The notes under the pieces are model-generated. The model was given only the letters and a program-made list of their open reading frames with translations. It was not told the DNA's origin and did no database searches. Below, in pieces: positions 33,223-45,832 of a stretch of DNA of 64,000 bases. How positions within the stretch are numbered: the stretch's first letter is position 1; each line of letters begins with the position of its first letter. A program made the position numbers and the translations under genes. Where the stretch lies: assembly GCF_036711975.1 (NCBI RefSeq), contig NC_091970.1:7943501-8007500 (forward strand), given 5' to 3'. Source of the stretch: Onthophagus taurus. Taxonomy: Eukaryota > Arthropoda > Insecta > Coleoptera > Scarabaeidae.

Positions 33223-33696
33223 GGCTTTTTTATTACTTTAAAAACGACACAAAATAAACTTTTATGGTTATAATATGACATAACCCCTCAAAAAAAGATT
33301 TGGCGATTTCGCCATCTCTCGGATGTTTTAAAAATTATAATTATAAGTGAAAAATAATTTAAATAGATGGCGCAATACTTTGGGAAATAATAAATTTATA
33401 TAAATAATAATTAATTATTATTGGTGATAATAATAAAAATGGCGTATTAATAAGATTATTTTTAAAACGTTTTATTTCGCTTGACCCCATCACCGACTTA
33501 CTTCCCATTTTCCATCCTTTTCCATCGCCTCATTAACGGTTTCTTTGTTCGGCCCTCAAATAGTTCCAATTTTCTCTGATAGTATATGGATTTTCGACAT
33601 AAACTCGTTACCAATCAATTCCCCATGATCTTTTTAACGATCTTTATGCGTTTTTTTATCAAATTTTTTCGTCGTTTTGTTTAAATAAATGAATGT

Positions 33697-33705
33697 TATA
33701 AATAG
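33697..33705 (+). promoter_or_regulatory. TATA box upstream of scylla
   Basis: TATAAATAG at 33697-33705 is followed by a GC-richer stretch (33720-33950) that would be the 5' leader of the gene starting at 34157. Stress-induced REDD genes commonly use TATA promoters, which fits. I see no perfect RCGTG hypoxia element nearby. Confidence 0.5.
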
Positions 33706-34156
33706 AGGTGAACCGGTGTTGGAGAAGGATGGAACGATGAGTAAGCAGCGCCACTCCGTGTTGCCCGGGATCGTTCCAGCTGATTCTCAAGGCTGTTGCC
33801 AGGCGAGCACTTCATAAAATCGCTAGGCGCGTTCCCATTGGCTAAAACGGAAACCAGTACCGTATAGCATCAGCTGATGTTCCGTGTTGTTGCCACTTGG
33901 TTACAGTCGGTGTTGGGACGTCGAGTTGGCTGGGTCTCACAACCAGGCAATTTTCGATTTCACCAACAAAATCATTTAAACAAATAATTAACAATATCAT
34001 TCATAACAATAATCTAATAATTTATATTAAATTAAATCCCACTATTAAATAGTAACACTTTGACTGATTTTTATTCGTGTTGTTTGTTGTCTTTGTTCTT
34101 TTTGGGACGTTCAAATAAGAAAGATAATGGAAAGTTAGACAAAAAAAATTACTAAA

Positions 34157-37100
34157 ATGTTTAAAAACGGTTTTCAAGAAGAACGAGTCGAAGCCGATTC
34201 CAGGCTTCAACACGTCTTCAGCAAATTGACCGGTGTTTTTCCGAAAGCTGGCGACTTGGGAAACGGTCAAAATCAAAAAGTTATGTCTTCAGATATTATT
34301 GAATCAGTTCTCGCCGATTCACCAATTCCAGTTCAAAGTAAGTAAAAAAAATTTTAAAAAAGTAATTTTGACAGTTAATTGTAAGGTTAAGTATAAAATT
34401 AATTCAAAATTAAATAGTACCGGTTAATTCGGATTCTCTTTCACCTCATTTTCGCAAGAATTAACGTTTTATTACACATTCACGATTTTAACATCACTTT
34501 TTAATCATTTTAATTAAATCTTTTTAAACCATTTAGTTGTCACTGTCAACTTTAAACCTTTAATTAATACCAACCTAAAAAAAAATTCTTTTGATCATTT
34601 TAATCTTAAAAAATCGGTCAAAAGTTAACTTAAAAACCATCAAATTAACAAATTCAATTGTTTTTTTTTATAATATTAATTCTCTTTTCAAACAACTTTT
34701 TGATTTTTTACTTAATTTTACCAAAAATTTTTTTTTAATAAAATTTGTTAAAAAGGATAATTTGATGTTAAAGATCGTCAAAAATCCTTTATTTTGATAC
34801 CAAACTCGATATATTTCCGTTAAAACCCAAAAAAGTTAGGTTAAAAACCATCAAACGTCAAATTAAAAAATTCAATTGTTTTTTCATAATTAAAAATTAA
34901 TATCTCCAAAACGATTAAAGATAAATAGGTGGTGTTTGGACTCTTTTCAAATAATTTTTTGATTTTCTACTTAATTTTGTGTTAAGAACCCCGATTTTCT
35001 TTATTTTTATTTATCAATAATTTTTTCAAAAAATTTTTTTTAACAAAATTTATTAAAAACAACAATCTGGGGTTAAGGATGATTAAAAATCCTTCATTTT
35101 GACACCAAACTCGATATATTTCTGTTAAAACCCAAAAAAGTTAGGTTAAAAACCATCAAATGTCAAACTAAAAAATTCAATTGTTTTTTTAATTAAAAAT
35201 TAATATCCCCGAAACGATTAGAGATAAACTCGTCGAGTTTAGACTCTTTTCAAATAACTTTTTGATTTCTTACTTATTTTTTAATAATTTTTCCAAAAAT
35301 TTTTTTGTTAATAAAGTTTATTGAAAAGAACAATTTGGAGTGAAAGATCGTCAAAAATCCTTTATTTTGATACCAAACTCGATATATTTCTGTTAAAACC
35401 CAAAAAAAGTTAGCTTAAAAACCATCAAACGTCAACCTAAAAAAATTCAATTGTTTTTTATAATTAAAAATTAATATCTCCGAAACGATTAAAGATAAAC
35501 ACGTCGAGGTTGGACTCTTTTCAAATAACTTTTTGATTTCTTACTTATTTTTTAATATTTTTTATCCAAAAATTTTTTTGTTAATAAAGTTTATTGAAAA
35601 GAACAATTTGGAGTGAAAGATCGTCAAAAATCCTTTATTTTGATACCAAACTCGATATATTTCCGTTAAAACCCAGAAAAGTTAGGTTAAAAACTATCAA
35701 ACGTCAAATTAAAAAATTCAATTGTTTTTTTATAATTAAAAATTAATATCTCCAAAACGATTAGAGATAAATAGGTGGTGTTTGGACTCTTTTCAAATAA
35801 TTTTTTGATTTCTTACTTAATTTTGTGTTAAAAACCCCGATTTTCTTTATTTTTATTTATCAATAATTTTTTCAAAAAATTTTTTTTAACAAAATTTATT
35901 AAAAACAACAATCTGGGGTTAAGGATGATTAAAAATCCTTCATTTTGACACCAAACTCGATATATTTCTGTTAAAACCCAAAAAAGTTAGGTTAAAAACC
36001 ATCAAATGTCAAACTAAAAAATTCAATTGTTTTTTTAATTAAAAATTAATATCCCCGAAACGATTAGAGATAAACTCGTCGAGTTTAGACTCTTTTCAAA
36101 TAACTTTTTGATTTCTTACTTATTTTTTAATAATTTTTCCAAAAATTTTTTTGTTAATAAAGTTTATTGAAAAGAACAATTTGGAGTGAAAGATCGTCAA
36201 AAATCCTTTATTTTGATACCAAACTCGATATATTTCTGTTAAAACCCAAAAAAAGTTAGCTTAAAAACCATCAAACGTCAACCTAAAAAAATTCAATTGT
36301 TTTTTATAATTAAAAATTAATATCCCCGAAACGATTAAAGATAAACACGTCGAGGTTGGACTCTTTTCAAATAACTTTTTGATTTCTTACTTATTTTTTA
36401 ATATTTTTTATCCAAAAATTTTTTTGTTAATAAAGTTTATTGAAAAGAACAATTTGGAGTGAAAGATCGTCAAAAATCCTTTATTTTGATACCAAACTCG
36501 ATATATTTCCGTTAAAACCCAAAAAAGTTAGGTTAAAAACCATCAAACGTCAAATTAAAAAATTCAATTATTTTTTCATAATTAAAAATTAATATCTCCA
36601 AAACGATTAGAGATAAATAGGTGGTGTTTGGACTCTTTTCAAATAATTTTTTGATTTCTTACTTAATTTTGTGTTAAAAACCCCGATTTTCTTTATTTTT
36701 ATTTATCAATAATTTTAAAAAAAAATTTTTTTTTAACAAAATTTATTAAAAACAACAATCTGGGGTTAAGGATGATTAAAAATCCTTCATTTTGACACCA
36801 AACTCGATATATTTCTGCTAAAACCCAAAAAAGTTAGGTTAAAAACCATCAAATGTCAAACTAAAAAATTCAATTGTTTTTTTATAATTAAAAATTAATA
36901 TCCCCGAAACGATTAGAGATAAACTCGTCGAGTTTGGACTCTTTTCAAATAACTTTTTGATTTCTTACTTATTTTTTAATAATTTTTCCAAAAATTTTTT
37001 TGTTAATAAAATTTATTAAAAAGAACAATTTGAGGTTAAAGATCGTCAAAAATCCTTCATTTTGACACCAAACTCGATATATTTCTGTTAAAACCCAAAA

Positions 37101-38169
37101 AAAGTAAGGTAAAAACCATCAAACATCAAACAAATTCAATTGTTTTTGCTTAATTAAAGAAAAAGTTGTTCGAGGCTTTAGTGTAATGTCAAATAACATT
37201 GATATGTTGCATTTTATGTGTTAAATTTAAGTAAACTGTACTTAAAATCCTCTCTGGTTTTAAAACAATAAGTAAAAATTTTGACAGTTAATTTTCAGGT
37301 TAAGTAAACATTAATTCAAAATTAAACAGTACCTGTTTTCACCCCATTTTCGCAAGAATTAACGTTTTAATACACATTCACAATCTTAACACCACTTAGA
37401 AACACTTTTTAATCATTTTAATTACCAAAATCTTTTTAAACAATTTAGTTGTCACTGTCAAACCTTTAATTAATACCAACCCAAAAAAAATTTCTTTTGA
37501 TCGTTTTGATCTTAAAACATTTTTTAATAATAAAAATTTTAATAAAAAAAACAATCTTAATTTATTGTTTTAAATGTACATTTTTATTTAATTTATATAA
37601 ATTAAATAATAAATTAATTTTAAAAAAAATTAATCCATATAGTAGCGCCATCTATTATCACAAATAAGTACTACATTATTAAGTGACAAATTATAACAAT
37701 TTTAAAATGAATTTCATTTTTAGATTGGAATTTCGATTCATATTCATCCCAAGAAGATTGTAATTCATCATCGATTACTTCATTATCGAATCGTTTGGAA
37801 ATGGAATTAAGAACGGCAAAGCGTACCCATTTATCGTGCGGTGAAGTTTTGTTACCATGCGGGCTTCTTCAACGGATTGCGAGGGATGTGTTGGCTATGG
37901 CCGAATCAGAACCTTGTGGGTTAAGAGGTTGCGTGCTCTATTTGGAGTTTGAAGGTGAAAATGGCAACATGAAGTTATCAACGATTAAATGTGACCCAAT
38001 GACAGCTGCTACGTTTGAGTTGTATTTAACATTGAAGCAGTCTGTTGCTGGATGGAATTCGTTTATACCACAATTTATTAAGAATTTAACTAGAGGAGCT
38101 GGAACGGTTATGATAAGTCCAGCTTATACATTAAGCAAAAATAAATTGTATCGATCTTATATTGATTGA
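34157..38169 (+). CDS. scyl: REDD/scylla-type inhibitor of TORC1
   Basis: Exons 34157-34337 and 37724-38169 (junction codon Asn) give 208 residues. The second exon carries the conserved RTP801 C-terminal domain: CGEVLLPCGLLQRIARDVL, EPCGLRGC, FELYLTLKQSVAGW, PQFIKNLTRG and ISPAYTLSKNKLYRSYI. In flies the paralogues scylla and charybde are hypoxia- and stress-induced and restrain TORC1 upstream of TSC. I cannot say which paralogue this is, so the symbol is provisional. The single 3.4-kb intron is occupied mostly by a higher-order tandem repeat. The gene shares the window with LAMTOR5, an activator of the same pathway, but they are not adjacent. Confidence 0.88.
34355..37520. repeat. Direct repeats flanking the scylla intron array
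   Basis: About 34355-34590 and 37275-37520 are direct copies (shared tcgcaagaattaacgtttta and tttagttgtcactgtcaa), one on each side of the tandem array. The left copy lies just after the exon-1 donor and the right copy about 200 bp before the exon-2 acceptor. Confidence 0.75.
34590..37160. repeat. Three-monomer higher-order repeat in the scylla intron
   Basis: The landmark accaaactcgatatattt occurs near 34798, 35105, 35379, 35645, 35951, 36224, 36493, 36800 and 37070. The spacings are 307, 274, 266, 306, 273, 269, 307 and 270 bp. The pattern 307-274-266 repeats, giving a higher-order unit of about 847 bp made of three diverged monomers, present nearly three times. Corresponding monomers one period apart look almost identical, while neighbours differ. 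Confidence 0.9.
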
Positions 38170-38973
38170 GGATGAGATGGAGGATGGTGAAGAAAAGTGG
38201 TTGTTTTTTTGAAGACTGACGAATCAAGAAAAATAGAAGACGTTGATGAAAACGAAATATTTAAAACATTTTTTTGTAAATATGAGTGGGTCGATTGAAA
38301 ATTCTACGATCTAATTACATGATTATTTCTTTTTTCTTATTGGGTTGATCATAAAATTTTCAGTTGTCCTACGATATAATTATTTAAAAAGATTATCACG
38401 AATTATTAAGGAAAAAAGCTTTTTCAAAGCGAGGTGGTGATAAAGTATTAGTAGTTGTTTAAGGTAATCGACTGAAAAGAAGAAGATTTCGCCCCTGAAT
38501 TTCTTATGTGAGCCTTTTCGGTGGTGATATTAAACAAAAATTGAATGAATTTTCAAGGTGATATACAAAAAAAATTATTTAAAAAGAATATGTAACGATC
38601 TTTATATCCAATGTAATGAGTACCTGCGTAATTTTGCCCCCTTTATTTTTGTATTATTTTTTATTTAAACAAATATCGTACTTATAAGTTAAGAATTAGA
38701 ATTTTTAATCGACAATACCGTTAAAAAACTTAAAAAAAAAATTAATAATTATTAAAAAAAGATAAAAAATAATTTGTAGAATCTCTAGTTTTTTTTTGTG
38801 ATATTAATTTGTATGTATTATCAGTATTTTATAAGTATGTATTATTTCATAAGTATTATTATTATTAAAAAAAAAAAAGAAATTTAACAAAACTTCTCGA
38901 ATTTAACGAAAAAAATAATAAATAAAAACTGCCAAAAATAAAAATAAAAGTAAAAAGCAGGACGAAAAATGCA

Positions 38974-39036
38974 GGGAATCCCAGAGTTGCATCAACTTAA
39001 ACTTAAAAACATCTTGATATCATTCTGGGATACCCC
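38974..39036 (+). ncRNA. Strong hairpin in the scylla 3' region (miRNA-like or 3' UTR structural element)
   Basis: The 5' arm 38974-38995 pairs with the 3' arm 39014-39035: 3 bp, one mismatch, 8 consecutive Watson-Crick pairs (ATCCCAGA with TCTGGGAT), then mixed G-U pairs with two mismatches, then 5 pairs. The loop is about 18 nt and rich in A. In the AT-rich surroundings this GC-richer hairpin stands out. The paired region is only about 22 bp, short for a canonical pri-miRNA with a lower stem, and I do not recognise the sequence as a known miRNA. AATAAA follows at 39037-39042, so it could be a mRNA-end structure. Confidence 0.45.
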
Positions 39037-39042
39037 AATAAA

Positions 39043-41182
39043 TAGTTAAATACAAAAAATAATAAGTCTGTATACGGTAGAAAAAAAAAGATAACTTTTC
39101 GCTGTATGTTCGTATCTATCTCTGTCATAATCATAAAATAAAATAATATATCCTGTATTATACACGATTACACAAAAAGTAACCTAAAAAATTAAAGAAC
39201 AAAAAAAAATATATAACAAACACGTCTTAGAGAGTTTTTAACAAAAATTCATTCTTTGTATTTATCGTCAAATTAAATTTTTCCTACTCCTTTCACTCTT
39301 CATTTTCGTTTCATTTACAACTATTTTTCAACGCGACTATGTGATAGTACGTTTAAAACTCGATTAAAAAAAATCCCTTAAGAAAGCTTTTATAAAATAA
39401 ATACAAATTATCAGTTATAAAATATTTAAGTAAAGATTTAATAAAATATGTCAATAAATACTTATTAGAAAATGACTTTGTTTTTATTTTAATCTTTTTA
39501 TTCAAAATAAAGCTTTTTTAAATCAATTGTCAAAGCATTAAGTTGGTAACACTGCCTTTCAAGTTTTTAACACTTTTTTTATGGATTTTATCAAATTACA
39601 ATCAAAAATTACAACAAATAGCTATTAGAATAAATTATGCGGGGCTTTTATAAAGACTTCCTGAAATAAATATGTTGTTTTTAATTAAAAAAAAATTATT
39701 AAAATGACCGTGAAGTTAGAAACGTTCGTTTTTAATTTTGACAGTTCCTAGCAAAAATTGTTTTAAATATTTTACAACAATAACTCATCTAAAGGAAAGT
39801 TTGGGTATATTAAGATGTTTTGGCAGATTTTGGAAGGCAAAAGATAGATGAGTTTGGGACGAGGGGACGCAGAAAATTGTAAACTTTTAATTATCAAAAG
39901 TTTTTTCTTATTATATTTCTTAAATTAATTAAAGAAGCACATTTATTTCTTTATTAATATCTTTGATTATATATAATATGGATTGGGCCAACGAGAGAGA
40001 TAGCTTGCGCAAGGTGATCGAACCGAGATAGACATAGAAGCGTACTGACATATAATGGGCGTGCGTTCATTTTGGCGGTAAATTTAAAACAAAATTAATA
40101 AATGAAAAAAGAAAAAAAAAATAAAATAAAATTTCCTTATTATTTATAATACTTACAGGTGATGTGAAGCTGTATTATCGCGAACTTTGCACACGAAACA
40201 ATACATTTTTAAACATAACGGTGTGACTGGCTGTGACACAACAAAACGATAAACGTCAGGGTTTGTGCGCATGCGCCCATCTGTTTAGTACAGTTTTATG
40301 TCTATCTTTGTTACACTTTCACATTATCGCTTTCCATCTGCGTCCATTCACCTTGAGCCACATTTTTGTTAGTAGATATATTCAAAGATATAATCAAAGA
40401 TTAATATAGATCAGTATTTATTATTATTAATAAGAACTACAATTTTATTACTATTTAAATTATTGAGTAATATTCTTTAATAATGCAAAGGATAATATTT
40501 CGACAGTTTTAAACTTAATCGATAGATGGCACTGTTTACATTAGTTTATAATTTATTTCTTCATTAATATAAATAAATAATTATTTGTATGGATTAGTAT
40601 TTATTATTACTAATAAGATTTCCTATTTGTATTCCTATTTAAATAATTGAGAAATAGTTTTTAATAATACAAAGAATATTTTGACAGTTCTAAACTTAAT
40701 CGATAGATGGCACTGTTTGTATTATTTTAAAATTTATTTCTTTATTAATATAAATAAATAATTATTTGTATGGATTAGTATTTATGAGTACCATAAGATT
40801 TCTTATTTTTATTACTATTTAAATAATTGAGAAATATTTTTTAATAATGCAAGGAATAATATTTTGACAGTTCCAAATTATTTTTAAATTTATTTCTTTA
40901 TTAATATAAATAAATAATTATTTATATAGATTAGTATTTATTATTACTAATAAGATTTCCTATTTTTATTACTATTTGATTTTTTTTTAATAAAGCAAAT
41001 TTTAATATTTTTTTGACGGTTCCAAACTTCCTCGATAGATGGCGCCATTTGTATTATTTCATTATTTATTTCTTTATTAATATAAATAATTAATTATTTA
41101 TATAGATTAGTTTTTATTATTACTAATAACAATTACTATTTTATTCCACAACTTAATCGATACACCATCATACTTAATCGTT
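39043..41182. other. Probable end of scylla 3' UTR and intergenic DNA with short tandem repeats
   Basis: No gene is recognised. From about 40433 to 41110 there are roughly four degenerate copies of a unit of about 170-180 bp (landmark gatagatggcac at 40521 and 40702, gatagatggcgcc at about 41034). The segment 39960-40390 is less AT-rich (gcgcatgcgccc near 40268). It starts and ends with similar tttgattata / tataatcaaag words in inverse orientation, so it may be an inserted element. Confidence 0.45.
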
Positions 41183-42168
41183 TTATTTGACACGCCTTTT
41201 CGATTTTAACAATTTATAAGCTTCAATAACCTCTTTTTGTTGTAAATCTAATTGCCTTCTCGTTGCGGTGGGGAGATCTTTACGTTTACCTTTCCGATCC
41301 ACACTTAATTTTAAATTTTCTTTAAGTAATAAATTCTTCATTCCAGGCTAAAAATGTTTCAATTATTAAATCAAATTTAATTAATACAAATTAATTAATA
41401 CTCGGTGTGTTTCTTCAGTATTCCCTCCTTTCCTTGGTAAAACCAAACTAGGAGGACCATGCACAACCTCCCCAAACTTCACCTTATCCTCAAAACTTTT
41501 AAACTCATCATAATTAATATTTTCTTTCTTTTCTTTTTTAGCTTTAATCTTAACCGCACGTTTTTGCGATTTACTTAATTTAATAATATCATTTTTTTTC
41601 TTTTTTTTCTTCCCTTTATTATTATTATTCGTTTCTTTTTTAACTTTTTTATGATACTCCTCAATTTCATCTTTTTTTCGCTTAACAACTTCAACTTCCC
41701 CGGTTAAGGTGTTTCGTTTTATGTCAACCCCATATTTATCCTCAAATTTCGACTCCAAAATGATATTGTGACAAACGCGATTTACACGGTGCATAAATCT
41801 TTCATCACTTTCATTCTTATCCTGTTGAAAAACAGGTTCTGGTTTTTCACCTTCTCTCGGAGGCTTCACACCGTGTGGATGACTCGTTATTGGTTTTAAA
41901 CCTTTACTTCGTTTCCGAATTCGCTTTAAACTAATTGCACCACTTTTTACTTTATCTTTTAAGGCAATTATTCGAGATAAACTTTTTGGGATTTGTTGAT
42001 CCTCCGAGTTCGTTGGGGGTGCATTTATTTTGTTTTTAAGACTAAAATAGAAACATTAAATATATTTATTATTTAGATTAAATTATATTACAGCTCGTTT
42101 CTTTGTTGTTGCTGCTTTTCTGGGTCTCTTACACCGTGGTGCTTTCTTCCTGGTATTTTTCTACCCAT
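41183..42168 (-). CDS. CCDC137: CCDC137-like nucleolar protein
   Basis: Exons 42092-42168, 41402-42041 and 41183-41347, phase-consistent, give 293 residues (human 289). It begins MGRKIPGRKHHG with a Gln-rich stretch. The middle has FMHRVNRVCHNIILESKFEDK, a Lys-rich probable coiled coil and FGEVVHGPP. The end has LPTATRRQLDLQQKEVIEAY. Conserved blocks and length identify the CCDC137/RaRF family, nuclear and nucleolar proteins implicated in retinoic-acid-receptor sequestration and chromosome periphery in vertebrates. The insect function is unknown. It is divergent from OXLD1, with ATGs 334 bp apart. Confidence 0.85.
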
Positions 42169-42502
42169 ATTTTAAAACTTTTTTAGGTTATATTAATGTC
42201 AAACGCGTTTTTTCATTTTTTTTAGGTTATGTGTCAAATGATCTAATTTTTTTTTATTATAATTTATATTAATAATTAATTATTAGTTATTTATTAAGTA
42301 TTAACAATAAATAATGTAATAAATTTATAAAATTTCATAACATTTTACTTTATTTTTATTTAAATTAAAAAATATTCATTTAATCTAACTTTGACGTTTT
42401 AACCTCAAATTCCATAAAAAACCTTATAACCTTTGGCAAAGGCAGCCAAAATAAACCCAAATACACGATGATTATAGTTAATAGGTAGTGGTGAGACCCG
42501 AA

Positions 42503-42851
42503 ATGATCCGGGGTATGCGTTGCATTAAAATTTTCCTTTAAATAAATTAACAATTTCTTTTTATCAGGGAAATTAAGTCTAAATTTGCTGTTGTGCACCC
42601 CATTTAGGGGGTTTTGTACCAAATCAAGTAATGAAACGAAAACTTCAACGGGGAAAAAAGCCTTGCCGGAACCACCAACGAATTGTTGCATGAGCGGTTG
42701 TGCGAATTGCGTTTGGTTGGATTACGCGGATGCTTTGACTGAGTATTTCAAAGATGGGGGTAAAAACGCTGTTATTGAGATCGAAAAAACCATTGATGAC
42801 CCGATGATGAAGGCTTTTTTGATGCACGAACTAAGAATGAGGAAGAAATGA
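42503..42851 (+). CDS. OXLD1: Oxidoreductase-like domain-containing protein 1
   Basis: A 10-nt first coding exon (42503-42512, ATG ATC CGG G then GTATGC) joins 42568-42851 for 97 residues. The frame of exon 2 is open upstream of 42585 to the acceptor, so the TTG there is not the start. The N-terminus (MIRGKLSLNLLLCTPFRGF) is a good mitochondrial presequence. The oxidoreductase-like domain follows: PTNCCMSGCANCVW, then YADAL and a C-terminal MKAFLMHELRM. The family is mitochondrial and poorly characterised. The gene converges on galactokinase, with stops 55 bp apart. Confidence 0.88.
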
Positions 42852-42905
42852 AACTAAACAAAGTGAAATAGAGAATTTATTTTTTGTAGCTTATTTTAAA
42901 TAAAA

Positions 42906-44630
42906 TTATAAATAAGGTGCTGAGATTATTTGTGCCCCATTACTCGGTGCACAAACATAAAACGTCGCTTTTCCTTTATATTTATCTCCAATGTTATTAA
43001 TTACTTTATTCACAGCACCTTTTTGCACCTAAAAGAGATTTATTAAAATTAAAACAAATAATCACAAATCAATTAAAATCTTACTAAAGTAACAGTACAC
43101 CCCCCAAATCCACCCCCGGTAATCCTAGAACCATAAACACCATCAACCTCTAAAGCCAATTCAACTAATTCATCAATTTCCGGGCAAGAAACTTCATAAT
43201 CATCTTTAAGGCTATAATGACTCTCGATCATTAATTTTCCAAATCGAACGAAATCTTTATTTCTCAACGCTTCGGCCGCCTCCGTCGTTCTCTTAATTTC
43301 CGAAATAACGTGTTTAGCACGTTTTATTATTACTTCATCAACATTTAAATTAATTAATTCTAAAAAAAATAAATTAATAAAATGTGAGCCATTTTGAATC
43401 GGTTTAGTTTATAATACGACCGCGAGTGGCGCTAGTGAAGAGAATTGTTAGGTTAAGAACGCCAAGAAAAGAACCGTTAAAAGTAGAGTTAAATTATAAA
43501 TTAGAGGAAGAGGAGTGGAGTGTTTTATTATTTAAGAAAAGGTCGAACCGACAAACATAACCCCACAAAAAAATTACCTTCAACATCTTTTTTATCGGCA
43601 TCCCTTAAACTAATCTTTTTTAATAAACTCGCAGCTTCGTAACATTGTTTCCTTCTCGTGGGATACTCAGACCCGGTCAATTCGTGCTTTACATTCGAAT
43701 TAGTGATTAAAACGGCCACTTCATCGCTGACAAACGGAATTAATTTTGAGGTTATGTTTTGACAATCGATTAAAAGTGCTGTGTTTTCTTTACCCATAAC
43801 AGATATGAATTGGTCCATAATTCCACAAGGAACACCCGCGTAATCATGTTCAGCACGTTGGCATGCCAAAGCTTTATCAGTCGGTCTAAAAAAAATATTT
43901 TAATTTTAATACATCGTATTAATTTTTTGATTCTTTTTACAAGACATCGTTTAATCCATTTAAAGCATCCAAAAAAGTGTAAGTTGCCACTTCTAAAGCT
44001 GCGCTACTCGATAATCCGCCTCCTAAAGGAACTGAAGAAATTATTACAGCTTCGAACGAGGAGGTTTTTCCAATGTAATTTGCTATTACACCTTTAATGA
44101 ATTAATTTTTAGATTAATTTTGATTGATAGAGTTGATTTTTAATTTACCGAGAACGTAATTGGCCCATTTCGGTTTTGGATCGCTTTTAATACATTTTTT
44201 GAGGTTATCGATTGAAACTTTTTTATTTTCCTTTATATCTTCGCTTAAAGTTATAATAACGCTTTCGTTATTTTGAGTTTTATTTCCTACTATAATCGTA
44301 ACCAAGGGTAAAGCCTAAAAATAAATTAATTTGTATTAATCAAATTGACAATGACATAACTTAAACGAGGTTATGTGTCAAAAATCAAAACGGCAACTTA
44401 AATCTTATTTTTTGCTTTTTTATTAAAATATTTATTTATTTTATTTATAACGATAAATTAACTCCTCTCACCATCGGTAACACAAATCCATCGTTATAAT
44501 CAGTATGCTCCCCGATTAAATTAACTCTCCCAGGGGCGGCTACAACTATCTCAGCATCCGAATTAAACTCGTTTTTATAAACTTCTTTCGCTTTCCCCAC
44601 CAAGGTTGTTAAATCGGGAATATTTGCCAT
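42906..44630 (-). CDS. GALK1: Galactokinase
   Basis: Six exons (44472-44630, 44149-44314, 43941-44091, 43578-43885, 43085-43359, 42906-43028), all phases consistent, give 393 residues (human GALK1 392). The galactokinase signature [15 protein letters not shown] lies near residue 33, the GHMP ATP-binding motif [13 protein letters not shown] about residue 125, CGIMDQ (catalytic Asp region) about 175, and the C-terminal GHMP motif [11 protein letters not shown] about 345. It phosphorylates galactose to galactose-1-phosphate, the first step of the Leloir pathway, in the cytosol. Copies of its exon 1 and part of exon 2 lie upstream as fragments. Confidence 0.96.
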
Positions 44631-44854
44631 TATTCGGTTAAAAAAATCAATTCCGTATGTATATTACCAGCTGTGTCAAATGTGTCGATTTGTGTTTTAT
44701 GTTATTTAAACTTTTCGACCTCGACGTTTATTTCTATTCCACTGACTTTGAATTGCAAAGGACTTTCTGAGAGCCAGCATAAAATAATCATGTGATAACG
44801 GTTCAGATAAGTTATAAAATAATAACTCAAAAGGATTTTTTCCAATTTAATACA

Positions 44855-45200
44855 ATGTCAGTATCGGATCCCCTTATAAAAGATCTTAAAGGTAATTTTA
44901 GATATCTACAAAAAAAAAGTGATTATTAACTAGCTGATTATAAATAAATACGAAAAGATTATTTTTAAATTTTGAGGTTATGTTATTTTTTTTTTTTATT
45001 ATCTTAATAATGTTGTTTATATTTATTAGTTATGTATAAAACCCTATATGATCAACCTAAATCGTCGTTTTCACTTAATTTCTAATTATTTTTAACTTAT
45101 TTCACCTAAAAAAAGTATTTAAATTTATTTTAAATTTGAGGTTATGTTTACATTTTAGGTTGTATTCTAAATTTTTTCGAAGAAATCAAAGAACTTAAGA
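44855..45200 (+). pseudogene. Duplicate first exon and truncated second exon of the RUN-PDZ-PTB gene
   Basis: An intact first exon (44855-44891, ATG plus 34 nt, GTAATT donor) is followed by an acceptor and a truncated exon 2 (45159 to about 45195). Read together they end after 27 codons. The exon could also act as an alternative first exon spliced to 46672. Which happens cannot be seen from the sequence. Confidence 0.65.
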
Positions 45201-45320
45201 ATTAACTCTCCCAGGGGCGGCTGCAACAATCTCAGCATCCGAATTAAACTCGTTTTTATAAACTTCTTTCGCTTTCCCCAATAAAGTTGTTAAATCGGGA
45301 ATATTTGCCATTATTCGGTT
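45200..45320 (-). pseudogene. GALK exon-1 fragment, copy 2
   Basis: It matches 44519-44640 with few differences, including the GALK start region and part of the GHMP signature, but has no downstream exons. It ends at its left side directly against truncated exon 2 of the adjacent gene, marking the duplication breakpoint. Confidence 0.85.
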
Positions 45321-45832
45321 AAAAAATCAATTCCGTATGAGTATTACCAGCTGTGTCAAAAGTCTCGATTTGTTTTATGTTATTTAACCATTTCGACCTC
45401 GACGGTTATTTCTATTCCACAGACTTTGAATTGCAAAGGATTTTCTGAGAGCTAGCATAAAATAATCATGATAAGTTTTAAAATAATAACTCAAAAAGAT
45501 TTTTTTCCCATTTAATACAATATCAGTATCGGATCCCCTTATAAAAGATCTTAAAGGTAATTTTAAATATCTAAATCACTCGATATCTACAAACTTATTT
45601 GAAGTTTAAATATAAACTTAACATAACCTCAAAATTGTGTTTTGACAATTGACATCTTAAAATTCTACCAATTTAATTCAAATTTATAATCTTTTTTTAA
45701 TCATTTTTATAACGATTATTATTCAAAACAAGACGTTAATTAAACGTATTTTTATAAATGTTTAAAGATTAATTTTAATTTGTAATAAAAAGTGTTACCA
45801 ACTTTTTTGGGTCGTTTTTCATTTTTTGACGT

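Noticed and set aside
33480-33640. Possible relic exon on the minus strand (EAMEKDGKWE-like frame with a GTAAGT donor)
   Set aside because: Three short overlapping frames are open, none continues into another exon, and I could not match it to a family. Chance cannot be excluded.
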